Assembly: GCF_001905505.1 (NCBI RefSeq)
Contig: NZ_LIPG01000001.1
Location: 558,001-622,000, forward strand
DNA from: Streptomyces sp. CB02058
GTDB lineage: Bacteria; Actinomycetota; Actinomycetes; Streptomycetales; Streptomycetaceae
Reading direction: 5' to 3'
Length of the DNA stretch: 64,000 nt
Shown here: positions 16,150 to 27,291 of the stretch, in pieces
Position numbering within the stretch: position 1 is the first letter of the stretch
Layout: each line of letters opens with the position of its first letter
The notes under the pieces: model-generated
What the model was told of the DNA's origin: nothing
What the model saw: the letters and a program-made list of their open reading frames with translations, nothing else
The model's database searches: none
Made by a program: the position numbers and the translations under genes

Positions 16150-17061
16150 CTACTCCCGTACGCCGAAGAAGGGCTCCAGCGGGTCGGGCAGCTTGTCGTT
16201 GCAGGAGACGGCGGCGGACTTGGTCAGCGCGTCGTTCACGCAGGTGTAGTAGTCGCGGTAGACCAGCTGGACCGTGTAGCCCGTGGCGACGATCGCCAGG
16301 GCCAGCAGCGCCGTCACGAGGCCGCTGACGGCCGCCGTCGTCTGCTGGCGCCCGGCGTACTGCGCGGCGCCCGGGGCGCCGGGCGGGGTGCCGGGCTGCG
16401 CGGGGGCGGGCGTCCGGTCGGGACCGCTCGCGTCCGCCGCCGCGCCCGTGCCCGCGGCGCCTGCCGCCGGGGTCTTGCGCGGGCCGCCGCGCAGCGCGCT
16501 GATCGACCAGTACACGGAGAGCGCGCCGAGGAGCAGTGCGATCTCGGGGAAGTCGAACAGGGCGAAGAAGAACGCCCACATGCCGCCCAGCACCGCGTAG
16601 CGCGCGCGCCGCTGGGCGGGGTCCGTCGGGTCCCAGCGGAGCCCGCCGGGGCTGCCCTCGGGTCCGCCGCCCTGGCCGCCGGGCCCACCGGTCCCGCCGG
16701 GGCGCCCGCCGAAGCCGCCGCTCTGCCGGCCCGGCTGCCGGTCGCTCCACTGGCTGCCCCAGACCGGCCGGTCGTCGGGGCGGCCCTCGCCACTGTCGCC
16801 GTTCCCGCCGTTGCTGTGGTTCCCCGGCGTGTGGGACGGGTGGCGGGGCTGCCAGGGCTGGTCGGGCCGGTCCTCGGGAGGCGCGGCGAACGGATTGTCG
16901 TCGGAGGACCCTGAGGAGGACCCGGAGACCCCCGAAGAAGACCCCGTCGAGGAACCCGAGCCCGACGAGGAGTCCGGCGAAGAGGACTGGCGTTCCCGCA
17001 TCAGCGTGGATGCCCGCTCGGGCAGCGGGTGGCCAAGGGCGGTGCGGAGGCGGTCCGGCAT
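16150..17061 (-). CDS. Uncharacterised membrane protein with disordered N-terminus
   Basis: 303 residues. The first about 140 residues are Ser/Gly/Pro-rich and low in complexity. Two close hydrophobic segments (ARYAVLGGMWAFFFALFDFP and IALLLGALSVYWSISAL) follow, then a Pro/Ala linker, then a third helix (VSGLVTALLALAIVATGYTVQLV). The C-terminal loop has two Cys (YTCVNDALTK, SCNDKLPDP) that could form a disulfide outside the membrane. ATG 17061 has GGGGAAGA 11 nt upstream; the internal Met at 17001 has none. It is convergent with the PerM-like gene and divergent from purN. Function unknown. Confidence 0.75.
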   Translation of the reverse strand: MPDRLRTALGHPLPERASTLMRERQSSSPDSSSGSGSSTGSSSGVSGSSSGSSDDNPFAAPPEDRPDQPWQPRHPSHTPGNHSNGGNGDSGEGRPDDRPVWGSQWSDRQPGRQSGGFGGRPGGTGGPGGQGGGPEGSPGGLRWDPTDPAQRRARYAVLGGMWAFFFALFDFPEIALLLGALSVYWSISALRGGPRKTPAAGAAGTGAAADASGPDRTPAPAQPGTPPGAPGAAQYAGRQQTTAAVSGLVTALLALAIVATGYTVQLVYRDYYTCVNDALTKSAAVSCNDKLPDPLEPFFGVRE

Positions 17062-17300
17062 GTGGTGAACGTCTTCCCCATCTCGTCATTTCCGCCCGGG
17101 GGCGGTTCCCTGTCCCCTGACGCTACCTCTCGGTCACGCCCCCGTCCCGTGGGGGCCGCTGGGAGTGCCGGTATCGTTGCTGACGGTCGGAACGTTCGTA
17201 GAGTTCCCCGTATCGGGGGACGAGCCTCTTTCGTACGACCATACAAACGCACCTCCTGTACATCGCGTATCCGCTCCACCACGCGAGAAAGGGCCCTGCC

Positions 17301-17957
17301 GTGGCCTCCCCGCCCCCTTCCGCCGCTCCGGCCCGTGTGGTCGTGCTCGTCTCCGGCTCAGGCACGAACCTCCAAGCACTGCTCGACGCGATCGGTGACG
17401 ACCCCGAGGGCTACGGCGCCCGGATCGTCGCCGTCGGCGCGGACCGCTACGGCACCGTCGGCATCGAGCGCGCCGAGCGCGCCGGGCTCCCCACCTTCGT
17501 GTGCAAGCTCGGCGAGTACGAGAGCCGCGACGCGTGGGACGCGGCCCTGACCGCGGCCGTGGCCGGGCACCGCCCGGACCTCGTCGTGTCCGCCGGGTTC
17601 ATGAAGATCGTCGGCAAGGGCTTCCTCGCCGAGTTCGGCGGCCGTGTCGTCAACACCCACCCCGCCCTGCTCCCCAGCTTTCCCGGTGCTCACGGCGTCC
17701 GCGACGCGCTCGCGTACGGCGTGAAGGTCACCGGGTGCACCGTCCACTTCGTCGACGACGGCGTCGACACCGGTCCGATCATCGCGCAGGGCGTGGTCGA
17801 GGTGACCGAAGAGGAAACGGCGGAGGGCGAAGCCGCCCTCCACGAACGCATCAAGGAAGTCGAGCGCAAGCTGCTCGTCGAGGCCGTGGGGCGGCTCGCC
17901 CGTGACGGCTATCGCATTGAGGGACGAAAGGTTCATCTCGGTCATGTCGGTGAATAA
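17301..17957 (+). CDS. purN: Phosphoribosylglycinamide formyltransferase
   Basis: Third step of purine synthesis: transfers formyl from 10-formyl-THF to GAR. 218 residues. [16 protein letters not shown] binds phosphate, SAGFMKIV and [15 protein letters not shown] contain the catalytic Asn/His, and [22 protein letters not shown] is the family signature with its Asp. GTG 17301 follows GAGAAAGGG. It overlaps purH by 14 nt, so the two are one translationally coupled operon using folate from the same pool as FolD. Confidence 0.97.
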   Translation: MASPPPSAAPARVVVLVSGSGTNLQALLDAIGDDPEGYGARIVAVGADRYGTVGIERAERAGLPTFVCKLGEYESRDAWDAALTAAVAGHRPDLVVSAGFMKIVGKGFLAEFGGRVVNTHPALLPSFPGAHGVRDALAYGVKVTGCTVHFVDDGVDTGPIIAQGVVEVTEEETAEGEAALHERIKEVERKLLVEAVGRLARDGYRIEGRKVHLGHVGE

Positions 17958-19497
17958 GCCCATCCGTCGCGCCCTGGTCAGCGTCTACGACAAGACGGGG
18001 CTCGAAGACCTCGCCCGCGGTCTGCACGAGGCGGGTGTCGAGCTGGTCTCCACCGGCTCCACCGCCGGGAGGATCGCAGCCGCAGGGGTTCCGGTCACCA
18101 AGGTCGAGGAGCTCACCGGCTTCCCCGAGTGCCTCGACGGCCGCGTCAAGACGCTGCACCCCCGCGTGCACGCCGGCATCCTCGCCGACCTGCGCCTCGA
18201 CTCCCACCGCGAGCAGCTCGCCGAGCTCGGCGTGGAGCCGTTCGACCTGGTGGTCGTCAACCTGTACCCGTTCAAGGCGACCGTCGCGTCCGGCGCCTCC
18301 GACGACGAGTGCGTGGAGCAGATCGACATCGGCGGCCCCTCGATGGTCCGCGCCGCCGCCAAGAACCACCCGTCCGTGGCGGTCGTGACCAGCCCCGAGC
18401 GGTACGCCGACGTCCTGGCCGCGGTCGAGGCCGGCGGCTTCGACCTGGCCGCCCGCAAGCGCCTCGCCGGCGAGGCCTTCCAGCACACCGCCGCGTACGA
18501 CGTGGCCGTCGCCTCCTGGTTCGCGGCGGACTACGCGGCCGACGGCGACTCCGGTCTGCCCGGGTTCCTCGGTGACACCTTCACGCGCAAGAACGTCCTG
18601 CGCTACGGCGAGAACCCGCACCAGCCCGCCGCGCTCTACACCTCCGGCGAGGGCGGCCTCGCCGAGGCCGAGCAGCTGCACGGCAAGGAGATGTCCTACA
18701 ACAACTACACGGACACCGACGCCGCCCGCCGCGCCGCCTACGACCACGCCGAGCCGTGCGTCGCGATCATCAAGCACGCCAACCCGTGCGGCATCGCCAT
18801 CGCGGACGACGTGGCGACGGCGCACCGCAACGCGCACGCCTGCGACCCGCTGTCCGCGTTCGGCGGCGTCATCGCCGTCAACCGCCCGGTGACCGTCGAG
18901 ATGGCCGAGCAGGTCGCGGAGATCTTCACCGAGGTCATCGTCGCCCCGGCGTACGAGGACGGCGCGGTCGAGGTCCTCGCCCGCAAGAAGAACATCCGCG
19001 TGCTGCGCGCCCCCGAGGCCCCGTCCGCCGAGGTCGAGGTCAAGCCGATCGACGGCGGCGCGCTGCTGCAGGTCACCGACCGGCTCCAGGCCGACGGCGA
19101 CGACCCGGCCAACTGGACCCTCGCCACCGGCGAGGCGCTCTCCGCCGAGGAGCTCAGGGAGCTCGCCTTCGCGTGGAAGGCGAGCCGCGCGGTGAAGTCC
19201 AACGCGATCCTGCTCGCCAAGGACGGCGCCTCGGTCGGCGTCGGCATGGGCCAGGTCAACCGTGTCGACTCCGCGAAGCTCGCCGTCGAGCGGGCGGGCG
19301 AGGAGCGGGCGCGTGGCTCGTACGCCGCGTCCGACGCCTTCTTCCCCTTCCCCGACGGCCTGGAGATCCTGACCGCCGCCGGTATCAAGGCCGTCGCCCA
19401 GCCGGGCGGCTCGGTCCGCGACGAGCTGGTCGTCGAGGCCGCGAAGAAGGCGGGCGTGACCATGTACTTCACGGGCACGCGTCACTTCTTCCACTGA
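17944..19497 (+). CDS. purH: Bifunctional AICAR transformylase/IMP cyclohydrolase
   Basis: Last two steps to IMP. 517 residues. The N-terminal MGS-like cyclohydrolase domain ([44 protein letters not shown]) is followed by the transformylase domain with [23 protein letters not shown] (catalytic Lys-His) and [15 protein letters not shown] 17944 lies inside the purN end; the upstream in-frame ATG 17902 is buried deeper in purN and is rejected. A perfect hairpin ends the operon 17 nt downstream. Confidence 0.98.
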   Translation: MSVNKPIRRALVSVYDKTGLEDLARGLHEAGVELVSTGSTAGRIAAAGVPVTKVEELTGFPECLDGRVKTLHPRVHAGILADLRLDSHREQLAELGVEPFDLVVVNLYPFKATVASGASDDECVEQIDIGGPSMVRAAAKNHPSVAVVTSPERYADVLAAVEAGGFDLAARKRLAGEAFQHTAAYDVAVASWFAADYAADGDSGLPGFLGDTFTRKNVLRYGENPHQPAALYTSGEGGLAEAEQLHGKEMSYNNYTDTDAARRAAYDHAEPCVAIIKHANPCGIAIADDVATAHRNAHACDPLSAFGGVIAVNRPVTVEMAEQVAEIFTEVIVAPAYEDGAVEVLARKKNIRVLRAPEAPSAEVEVKPIDGGALLQVTDRLQADGDDPANWTLATGEALSAEELRELAFAWKASRAVKSNAILLAKDGASVGVGMGQVNRVDSAKLAVERAGEERARGSYAASDAFFPFPDGLEILTAAGIKAVAQPGGSVRDELVVEAAKKAGVTMYFTGTRHFFH

Positions 19498-19514
19498 CAC
19501 ACAGGTCGTGGCAC

Positions 19515-19552
19515 CACCGCAGGCCGTACCCGCCCGGGTACGGCCTGCGGTG
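19515..19552 (+). terminator. Terminator after purH
   Basis: Perfect 17-bp stem CACCGCAGGCCGTACCC (19515-19531) with 19536-19552 and a GCCC loop. Confidence 0.92.
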
Positions 19553-19701
19553 CGTCCCGGCGTACGGAATCCGGTCGTCACTCTGTTCTAATGAATGGCC
19601 TTGCCGGACCGTAGCGGGCGGGACCGGTGCGACCGGCAGTGACAGGTGAGGGATTCCGTTGCGGGGGCATCGTGCTTGATCTGAACCAGGGCGGAACCGG
19701 C

Positions 19702-21123
19702 GTGTCCGAGGAGCCGGCCGCGCGTGCACCGCACCCGGCACCACTGCGCCCGTATCTGATCGCGGCCGTCGTCCTGTGCGCGGTCTACTTCCTGTACGCC
19801 TACCTCAGGTACAGCCACTTCCAGTCGCCCTCCTGGGACCTGGGCATCTTCGAGCAGGAGGTGCGCGCGTACGCCGGGTTCGACGCCCCGGTCGTCGACA
19901 TCAAGGGCCCCGGCTATCTGATACTCGGCGACCACTTCAGCCCCCTGGTCGCGCTCCTGGTCCCGCTCTACTGGATCTGGCCGTCGGCCGTCGCCCTGCT
20001 GTTCGCCCAGGCCGCCCTGTTCGCCGCCTCCGCCGTGATCGTGGGCCGCACCGTCCAGCAGCTCCTGGGCGGCCGTTCCGGTCTCTGCGTCACCGTCGCG
20101 TACGGGCTGTCCTGGGGGCTCCAGGAGGCCGTCAAGGCGGACTTCCACGAGATAGCCCTCGCCGTCCCGCTGCTGGCCCTGGTCTGCCGCGCCCTGCTCA
20201 TGGAGCGCTGGCGCGCCGCCGTCCTGTGGTCGCTGCCGCTGGTCCTGGTCAAGGAGGACCTCGGGGTCACCGTGGCCGTCGTGGGCGTGCTCCTGGCCAT
20301 CTACGGGCGGCGGTTCCAGGGCTTCCTGCTGGCGTCCTTCGGCGTGGTCGCGTTCGTCATGACCGTGCTGGTGCTCATACCGGCGGCCAGCAGCGCGGGA
20401 ACGTACGACTACTGGAAGAAGATCGAGGAGAACGGCGGCCAGGAGGTCTCCCCGCTCGACTCCGTGCTCGGGGTCCTCGACTCGTCCGTCAAGATCGAGA
20501 TGCTGGTCTTCCTCGTCGGCATCACCGCCTTCATGGCGCTGCGCTCCCCGCTGGTCCTGCTCGTCCTGCCCACGATCGGCTGGCGCCTGCTCTCCCAGGA
20601 CTCCAACCACTGGGGGATGGTCTGGCACTACAGCGCGATCCTGATGCCCGTGGTCTTCCTGGCCATGGCCGACGGCATCCGCCGCAGCCGGGAATCGAAA
20701 CGGCCCTGGCTGGTCTCGTACGCCAACGCGGCCGTGCCCGTCGCCCTGGGCATCTCCCTCGCCCTCTCCCAGCACCTTCCGTTCCGCGAACTGCTGCGCC
20801 CCGAGACGTACCGCGCCGACGCCCGCGTGCAGGCCGCCGAGGAGGCGCTCGACGCCATCCCGGAGGGCGCCCGGGTGGAGACCGACATCACGCTGATGGC
20901 ACACCTGACCGGGGACCGCACGGTCTACTGGGTCGGAGGGGCGCCCGGCACCGCCCCCGACGTCGTCGCGATCAACCTGGACTTCGGCTGGTCGCGGCCG
21001 ATCGACGACCCGGTGAAGTACGCCCAGCAGCTCCACCCCGAGGCGAGCTACAGGATCACGCACGAGGCGGGCACCTTCGTCGTCATGGAGCGGACCAGCC
21101 CGGAGCCCGACGCCTACCGGTAG
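19702..21123 (+). CDS. DUF2079 polytopic membrane protein
   Basis: 473 residues from GTG 19702. About nine transmembrane helices start with YLIAAVVLCAVYFLYAYLRY. The conserved DUF2079 core is visible: SPSWDLGIFEQ in the first outer loop, GDHFSPLVALLVPLYWI, and later NHWGMVWHYSAILMPVVFLAM. The C-terminal about 120 residues form an exposed domain. The fold and D/H-rich first loop recall lipid-linked-sugar glycosyltransferases, but activity is not established. GTG 19702 follows AGGGCGGA; GTG 19672 and GTG 19627 are in frame and possible. Followed by a convergent terminator. Confidence 0.8.
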   Translation: MSEEPAARAPHPAPLRPYLIAAVVLCAVYFLYAYLRYSHFQSPSWDLGIFEQEVRAYAGFDAPVVDIKGPGYLILGDHFSPLVALLVPLYWIWPSAVALLFAQAALFAASAVIVGRTVQQLLGGRSGLCVTVAYGLSWGLQEAVKADFHEIALAVPLLALVCRALLMERWRAAVLWSLPLVLVKEDLGVTVAVVGVLLAIYGRRFQGFLLASFGVVAFVMTVLVLIPAASSAGTYDYWKKIEENGGQEVSPLDSVLGVLDSSVKIEMLVFLVGITAFMALRSPLVLLVLPTIGWRLLSQDSNHWGMVWHYSAILMPVVFLAMADGIRRSRESKRPWLVSYANAAVPVALGISLALSQHLPFRELLRPETYRADARVQAAEEALDAIPEGARVETDITLMAHLTGDRTVYWVGGAPGTAPDVVAINLDFGWSRPIDDPVKYAQQLHPEASYRITHEAGTFVVMERTSPEPDAYR

Positions 21124-21153
21124 AGCGGTGCGGCGTGCCGGGACCCCGGACAG

Positions 21154-21185
21154 CACGAAGGGCCGGATCTCTCCGGCCCTTCGTG
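21154..21185. terminator. Bidirectional terminator, DUF2079/RDD genes
   Basis: Perfect 14-bp stem CACGAAGGGCCGGA (21154-21167) with 21172-21185 and a TCTC loop, between convergent genes. Confidence 0.92.
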
Positions 21186-21206
21186 ACGGCTGAACCGCGT
21201 TGCGTA

Positions 21207-21956
21207 CTACTTCTTGATCACCAGGGTGCCCGCGGCACGGTCGTGCCAGCCCTGCAGCTTGCCGGAGTTGTCGAAGAACGGCGACAGGTAGACGAGCAGC
21301 GCGCCGATGTAGCAGAGGAACACGCCGACGATCGGGATGATGTAGCGGATGAAGCCCGCGCCGATGCCCGGGTTCTGACCGGTGTTCTCCTTGACCACAC
21401 GCAGGCCAACGGCCATCTTGCCGACGGTGGCGCCGAGGAAGGAGATCATCAGCCACTCGTAGAGCAGCGTGATCAGGGCGAAGATCAGCACCATGCCGAG
21501 CATCGTGGCGATGATGCCGGCGCTGGCCTCGTTGACACAGTCCTGGTAACCGGGGTCCATGTACGAGCCGCAGTCGTCCGCGCTCTCGGCGATGCCCAGG
21601 GCGCCGGCGAGACCGATCGCGCTGAGGATGCCGTACAGCACACCGATGACGACACCGTCGATGGCGCGGGCGCCGAGGCGGCGGCCCATCGAGGCGACCT
21701 GGACCGTGCCGAGGGCCGGCACGTTGATGTAACCGCTGTTGGCCTGGATCGTCCCCGGGGCCTGCTGCGGGTAGCCGTAGCCGGGCTGGCCCTGCGGCGG
21801 CACACCCGGCTGCTGCGGGTAGCCGTAGCCCGGCTGCCCCTGCTGCGGCGGAACGCCCTGGGGGGCCTGCTGCGGGTAGCCGTAACCGGGCTGGCCCTGC
21901 GGCGGCTGCTGGCCGTACGGGTTGTTCGGATTCTGGTTCGGGTCGCCGAAACTCAT
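21207..21956 (-). CDS. RDD family membrane protein
   Basis: 249 residues. The N-terminal about 70 residues are a Pro/Gly/Gln/Tyr-rich tail with repeated GQPGYGYPQQ. The RDD domain follows: MGRRLGARAIDGVVIGVLYG with the Arg-Asp-Asp-type triad (R-x-x-D), a loop with Cys (DCGSYMDPGYQDC), and further helices ending in WHDRAAGTLVIKK. Role unknown; RDD proteins have been linked to ion transport in some bacteria. ATG 21956 has GGAGGAA upstream. Confidence 0.88.
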   Translation of the reverse strand: MSFGDPNQNPNNPYGQQPPQGQPGYGYPQQAPQGVPPQQGQPGYGYPQQPGVPPQGQPGYGYPQQAPGTIQANSGYINVPALGTVQVASMGRRLGARAIDGVVIGVLYGILSAIGLAGALGIAESADDCGSYMDPGYQDCVNEASAGIIATMLGMVLIFALITLLYEWLMISFLGATVGKMAVGLRVVKENTGQNPGIGAGFIRYIIPIVGVFLCYIGALLVYLSPFFDNSGKLQGWHDRAAGTLVIKK

Positions 21957-22182
21957 CTGGGCGGTTCCTCCAACGTGCAAGCGGGGACGACGCGGCCGCA
22001 CGGAGGAAAGAAAGGTCAGTGGTCCGCCCCCCGGTACTTCTGCGGCACTGCGGCCATCATCGTTATAAGCGGCACGTAAGTTTGTCCAGTCGATATGACT
22101 GGCTGTTGCCCAAGTGCAACATCGCGTGCGCCGAGGCACCCGCAATTGGTATGCGGGGCAGGTCATCCGCGAAGATGGGGTC

Positions 22183-23061
22183 ATGACTGCCCAGATTCTC
22201 GATGGCAAGGCCACCGCAGCTGCGATCAAGTCCGATCTGACCGTCCGCGTGGCGGCCCTCAAGGCACAGGGCATCACCCCCGGCCTGGGAACCCTGCTCG
22301 TCGGGGACGACCCGGGCAGCCGCTGGTACGTGAACGGCAAGCACCGTGACTGCGCCCAGGTCGGCATGGGCTCGATCCAGCGCGAACTCCCCGACACCGC
22401 CACCCAGGAGGAGATCGAGGAGGTCGTACGGGAGCTCAACGCCAACCCGGACTGCACGGGCTACATCGTGCAACTCCCGCTCCCCAAGGGGATCGACACC
22501 AACCGCATCCTGGAGCTGATGGACCCGGCGAAGGACGCGGACGGGCTGCACCCGATGAGCCTGGGCAAGCTCGTGCTCAACGAGACCGGCCCGCTGCCCT
22601 GCACCCCGCAGGGTGTCGTGACCCTGCTCCGCCGCCACGGCGTCGAGATCAACGGCGCCCATGTGGTCGTCGTCGGCCGCGGCGTCACCATCGGCCGGCC
22701 GCTCCCGCTGCTGCTGACGCGCAAGTCGGAGAACGCGACCGTCACCCAGTGCCACACCGGCACCCGTGACCTCTCGGCGCACCTGCGCCAGGCCGACATC
22801 ATCGTCGCGGCCGCCGGAGTGCCGCACCTGATCAAGCCCGAGGACGTGAAGCCGGGCGCCGCCGTGCTCGACGTCGGCGTCAGCCGCGACGAGAACGGCA
22901 AGATCGTCGGCGATGTCCACCCGGGTGTCGCCGAGGTCGCGGCCTGGGTCGCCCCGAACCCGGGCGGCGTCGGCCCCATGACCCGCGCCCAGCTGCTCGT
23001 CAACGTGGTCGAGGCGGCCGAGCGCGCCGCCGCCGAGGCCTCCGCCGCGTCCGCCGGCTGA
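22183..23061 (+). CDS. folD: Methylene-THF dehydrogenase/cyclohydrolase
   Basis: Interconverts 5,10-methylene-THF and 10-formyl-THF (NADP-linked), supplying formyl groups to PurN and PurH. 292 residues. Signatures: [25 protein letters not shown] (with Tyr and the catalytic Lys of YxxxK), [13 protein letters not shown]-region as KDADGLHP, and PCTPQGV; the NADP loop is [14 protein letters not shown] and the end is [12 protein letters not shown] 22183 is the start; the open frame to 22114 lacks a ribosome site. A DUF3017 gene follows after 19 nt. Confidence 0.97.
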   Translation: MTAQILDGKATAAAIKSDLTVRVAALKAQGITPGLGTLLVGDDPGSRWYVNGKHRDCAQVGMGSIQRELPDTATQEEIEEVVRELNANPDCTGYIVQLPLPKGIDTNRILELMDPAKDADGLHPMSLGKLVLNETGPLPCTPQGVVTLLRRHGVEINGAHVVVVGRGVTIGRPLPLLLTRKSENATVTQCHTGTRDLSAHLRQADIIVAAAGVPHLIKPEDVKPGAAVLDVGVSRDENGKIVGDVHPGVAEVAAWVAPNPGGVGPMTRAQLLVNVVEAAERAAAEASAASAG

Positions 23062-23080
23062 CCCGGACCGGGGAGACGGC

Positions 23081-23749
23081 ATGGGTGCTGGTGCGAATCC
23101 GGCGGACGCCACGCACACGGACGGGCCCGCCGACGAGGCGGGAACGCCCGTGTCCGGGAAGGCCGCCGAGGCGCGCGAGGAGACCGGAACGTCCGGGGAG
23201 GCCGGGATGGCGGAGGAGACCGTGACCGCGGTGGACGGCGTGGCGCCGGCAGAGGCCGCGGACGCCGGCGGAGCGGACGGGACCACCGAAGCGGAAGGGA
23301 CCGCCGAAGCCGGCGGGGCCGATGCGGAGGGCGGGGGCAGCGGTTCGACCTGGGCGCCCTCGCGCCGCTTCTCGCTGACCCACGACACCGCGCGCCCCGA
23401 GGGCGGCGGCCGTGCGGCACCGGGGGACGCCCCCGCGCCCGCGCGGCAGTGGCCGCTGCTCACCGTGCTCTGCACCGCGGGCGCCGGGCTGCTGATCGTG
23501 GGGACCGACCCGTTCGCCGAGGCGTTCAGGATCGGCGCGATGCTGATGGGTGCCGCCCTGCTCGTGGGCGCGGTGCTGCGCTGGGTGGTCCCCTCCGTCG
23601 GGATGCTCGCCGTGCGGTCCCGGTTCACGGACCTCGTCACGTACGGCCTGATGGGAACGCTGATCGTGCTGCTCGCGCTGATGGCGCAGCCCAAGCCCTG
23701 GCTGGACGTCCCGTTCCTCCAGGACGCGGTCCACTTCACGATCCGCTAG
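23081..23749 (+). CDS. DUF3017 membrane protein with acidic N-terminus
   Basis: 222 residues. The first about 120 are an Ala/Glu/Gly-rich, probably disordered, low-complexity tail. The C-terminal DUF3017 part has three hydrophobic helices (WPLLTVLCTAGAGLLIVGT, AFRIGAMLMGAALLVGAVLR, LMGTLIVLLALMAQP) with the family RFTDLVTYG motif. ATG 23081 with GGGGAGACG upstream. It is 19 nt behind folD and ahead of a shared terminator, so the pair is one transcript. Function unknown. Confidence 0.85.
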   Translation: MGAGANPADATHTDGPADEAGTPVSGKAAEAREETGTSGEAGMAEETVTAVDGVAPAEAADAGGADGTTEAEGTAEAGGADAEGGGSGSTWAPSRRFSLTHDTARPEGGGRAAPGDAPAPARQWPLLTVLCTAGAGLLIVGTDPFAEAFRIGAMLMGAALLVGAVLRWVVPSVGMLAVRSRFTDLVTYGLMGTLIVLLALMAQPKPWLDVPFLQDAVHFTIR

Positions 23750-23786
23750 CTCCCGGCGGCTCGGGCCCGTCCGGAGAGAAGAAGGA

Positions 23787-23822
23787 GGTGTCCGTCCCCT
23801 CCCCCGAGAAGGGACGGACACC
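23787..23822 (+). terminator. Terminator of folD-DUF3017 operon
   Basis: Perfect 12-bp stem GGTGTCCGTCCC (23787-23798) with 23811-23822 and a 12-nt loop, 37 nt after the stop. Confidence 0.88.
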
Positions 23823-24207
23823 GGACCGGGCACACCGGCGCAAGAAGCACCGGAATGGGGTGGGTTGAGCGGCCTTGCCCTGTCCTGGAACAAGCGTCAT
23901 GGACATGAGGTTCCGGTTCAAGAGCCGCCTGGCGGCTGTGGCACGGAAGTGACCATTCCGCCATCGTGTGATCGTCACGCAACGACGGGCATCCGCTCGG
24001 TACGTTCTACGGCGCACTACGGAGAACGCGCTCATACGGAATGCACCCGTGCGCCCCTTTGTCCGGAACTGGCAGCCTGGGTCCATGCATCCTTCTGGGT
24101 AGCCCGGAGCGAGCGACCGTCGTTCCGGACGCCAGGGGGAGGGTCCGGCGCCGGGGAACGGGGGTGCGCCGGGGAACGCCCCAGGGGAATCGACTGGGGG
24201 GAAGGCA
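23823..24207. other. Intergenic leader of the HTH-DUF2690 gene, 385 nt
   Basis: No gene is supported. It must hold the promoter of the HTH gene. Visible features are a short palindrome GTGATCGTCAC at about 23968 and a 13-nt direct repeat GCGCCGGGGAACG (24148-24160 and 24166-24178) just before the ribosome site GGGGGGAAGG. Confidence 0.6.
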
Positions 24208-25239
24208 ATGCCTCGTTGGAAGGCGCTACCGGAAGAACTCGATCCGCAGGTGCGGGAGTTCGCCGGCCGGCTGCGCGCACTGGTGGACCGCAGCGGACTC
24301 AGCCTGGCCGCGGTCGCCGACCGCACGGGTTACAGCAAGACGTCGTGGGAGCGGTACTTGAACGGCAGGCTGCTCGCGCCCAAGGGGGCGATCGTCGCGC
24401 TCGCCGAGGCGACGGGCACCCCGCAGCACCATCTGACGACCATGTGGGAGCTGGCCGAACGCGCCTGGAGCCGCTCGGAGATGCGCCACGACATGACGAT
24501 GGAGGCCATCAGGATCTCCCAGGCGCGTGCGGCGCTCGGCGAGGCCGGGGTCGCCGCCGCCCCCCTGGCGGCCGGGCGGGCCGCAGCCGGCACGGGCGTC
24601 TCCACCGCCGAGGCGCCCGGGGGAGAGGGGCGCGACGCGGGCCGTCCGCCGTCCGTCCCCGTGCAGCGCGGCGCCGCTCCGCGGAATCCGCAGCAGCCCC
24701 TGCCCGGGGCCGCACCGGACAACGGGGGCCGTCCGGGCGGCGGGCGGCGCAAGGTGACGCTGTTCCTCACGGGGACCGTGGGCGCCCTCATGCTGATAGC
24801 CGGTGCCGTCCTCCTCACCGATCTGGGCGGCGGTGAGGACGGCACCGGCGCGGCGGCGGCCACGCCGTCCGCGCGGCCCGCCGGCAGCGAGCCGGAACTG
24901 CCCGCCGGAATCGGGTGCGAGGGCGCCGACTGCACCGGGCAGGACCCGGAAGCCATGGGCTGCGGCGGCCAGTTCGCCGGTACGGTCGCCAGGGTCACGG
25001 TCGGTGGCGGGCTCGTCGAGGTCCGCTACAGCGAGACCTGCGGGGCGGCATGGGCCCGCATCACCCGGGCTTCGCCGGGCGACACCGTCCGGATCACCGC
25101 GGGCCGGGCGGAGCAGGAGGGCACGGTCGACGCCGACGCCGACGCGTACACCCCGATGGTCGCCGTGGAGCGGGCCTCCGACGCCGAGGCCTGCGCGACG
25201 CTCGCCTCGGGGGCGACCGGCTGCACCGTTCCGGAGTAG
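24208..25239 (+). CDS. XRE HTH protein with membrane helix and DUF2690 domain
   Basis: 343 residues. An XRE-type HTH lies at about residues 15-75 (SLAAVADRTGYSKTSWERYLNG). A Pro/Gly linker leads to one transmembrane helix (VTLFLTGTVGALMLIAGAVLLT, about residue 190). The exported C-terminal DUF2690 domain has five or more Cys (GCEGADCTGQDPEAMGC, SETCG, EACATL). The layout suggests an outside sensor tied to a cytoplasmic DNA-binding domain, comparable to the RodZ plan. ATG 24208 has a strong GGGGGGAAGG site. Target genes unknown. Confidence 0.85.
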   Translation: MPRWKALPEELDPQVREFAGRLRALVDRSGLSLAAVADRTGYSKTSWERYLNGRLLAPKGAIVALAEATGTPQHHLTTMWELAERAWSRSEMRHDMTMEAIRISQARAALGEAGVAAAPLAAGRAAAGTGVSTAEAPGGEGRDAGRPPSVPVQRGAAPRNPQQPLPGAAPDNGGRPGGGRRKVTLFLTGTVGALMLIAGAVLLTDLGGGEDGTGAAAATPSARPAGSEPELPAGIGCEGADCTGQDPEAMGCGGQFAGTVARVTVGGGLVEVRYSETCGAAWARITRASPGDTVRITAGRAEQEGTVDADADAYTPMVAVERASDAEACATLASGATGCTVPE

Positions 25240-25325
25240 GAGGGCCCGCGGAGGATTGCGGTACGTAACCGGCTGTGTGCGGTGCCACAGGGGGGCGGGC
25301 AGCCGGGACGGCGCGGGTCGGATAG

Positions 25326-26408
<1,083 letters not shown>

Positions 26409-26440
26409 CCGGCTCCCGGCCACCGGCCGGACCCGGACGT

Positions 26441-26487
26441 CATGAGGGCGCCCCCCGACGGCATCTGCCGCGGGGGGCGCCCTCATG
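26441..26487. terminator. Bidirectional terminator after mdh
   Basis: Perfect 17-bp stem CATGAGGGCGCCCCCCG (26441-26457) with 26471-26487 and a 13-nt loop, between convergent genes. Confidence 0.93.
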
Positions 26488-26516
26488 TGCGCTGCCGGCG
26501 CATTCCGTACGCCGGG

Positions 26517-27254
26517 TCAGAGCCCCAGCAGCCGGTCGGCGAGCCCACGCACGGCCTGCGCCGCCGCGCGCTGCAACTGGGGACCGAAGGTGATCCGCGC
26601 CGCGCCCAGCTCCCCGAGCCGCCGGGCCGTGTCGGGACCCTCGGGCGAGCCGAGGGCGTTGAGCGGGACCGGCACCGCTGCGGCCACCCGGGCGAGCACC
26701 TCGCCCGGGGCCATGATCGGGTAGACGCAGTCCGCGCCGGCCTCCGCGTAGAGCAGGGCGCGGGCGACCGTGTCGCCGGCCACGTCCGTGGCGGCCGGAT
26801 CACCGTGGATGTACGTGTCGACGCGGGCGTTGACGAAGAGCCGTCCGCCCGCCGCGGCGCGGACCTCCGCGAGCCGGTCGGCCTGCCGCCGGGGGGCGAC
26901 GAGCACCCCGTCGACGGAGTCCTCCAGATTGCAGCCGACCGCCCCCGCCTCCAGGAGGCGTTCGACGAGCTCCTGTGGGGCGAGGCCGTAGCCGGCCTCG
27001 ATGTCGGCCGACACCGGCACGGACACGGCCCGGGCGATCCGGGCCACCGCCGCGAACATCTCCGCGGCCGGGGTCCGCCCGTCGGTGTGTCCGAGGGAGG
27101 CCGCGATGCCCGCGCTCGGTGTCGCGAGGGCGGGGAAACCGGCGTCCTCGAACGCCAGGGCGCTCGGGACGTCCCACGGGCCCGGCAGGACCAGCGGGTC
27201 GCCCGTGGGACGGCCGTGGTGCAGCGCGCGGAAGACGGACACGGGCTCGTTCAT
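26517..27254 (-). CDS. Isocitrate lyase/PEP mutase superfamily protein
   Basis: 245 residues, a short single-domain TIM barrel. LPGPWDVPSALAFEDAGFPALAT, SADIEAGYG, CNLEDSVDG and NARVDTY are the metal- and substrate-binding signatures of the superfamily. The catalytic KKCGH-type loop of true isocitrate lyases is not seen, so it belongs with the short PEP mutase/oxaloacetase-like group and its substrate is unknown. ATG 27254. It lies 37 nt behind the AhpD-like gene on the same strand, so they probably share a transcript. Confidence 0.85.
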   Translation of the reverse strand: MNEPVSVFRALHHGRPTGDPLVLPGPWDVPSALAFEDAGFPALATPSAGIAASLGHTDGRTPAAEMFAAVARIARAVSVPVSADIEAGYGLAPQELVERLLEAGAVGCNLEDSVDGVLVAPRRQADRLAEVRAAAGGRLFVNARVDTYIHGDPAATDVAGDTVARALLYAEAGADCVYPIMAPGEVLARVAAAVPVPLNALGSPEGPDTARRLGELGAARITFGPQLQRAAAQAVRGLADRLLGL

Positions 27255-27291
27255 CGGGGCTCCGGGGCTGGAGGGGCAGGGGCGGGACGGC

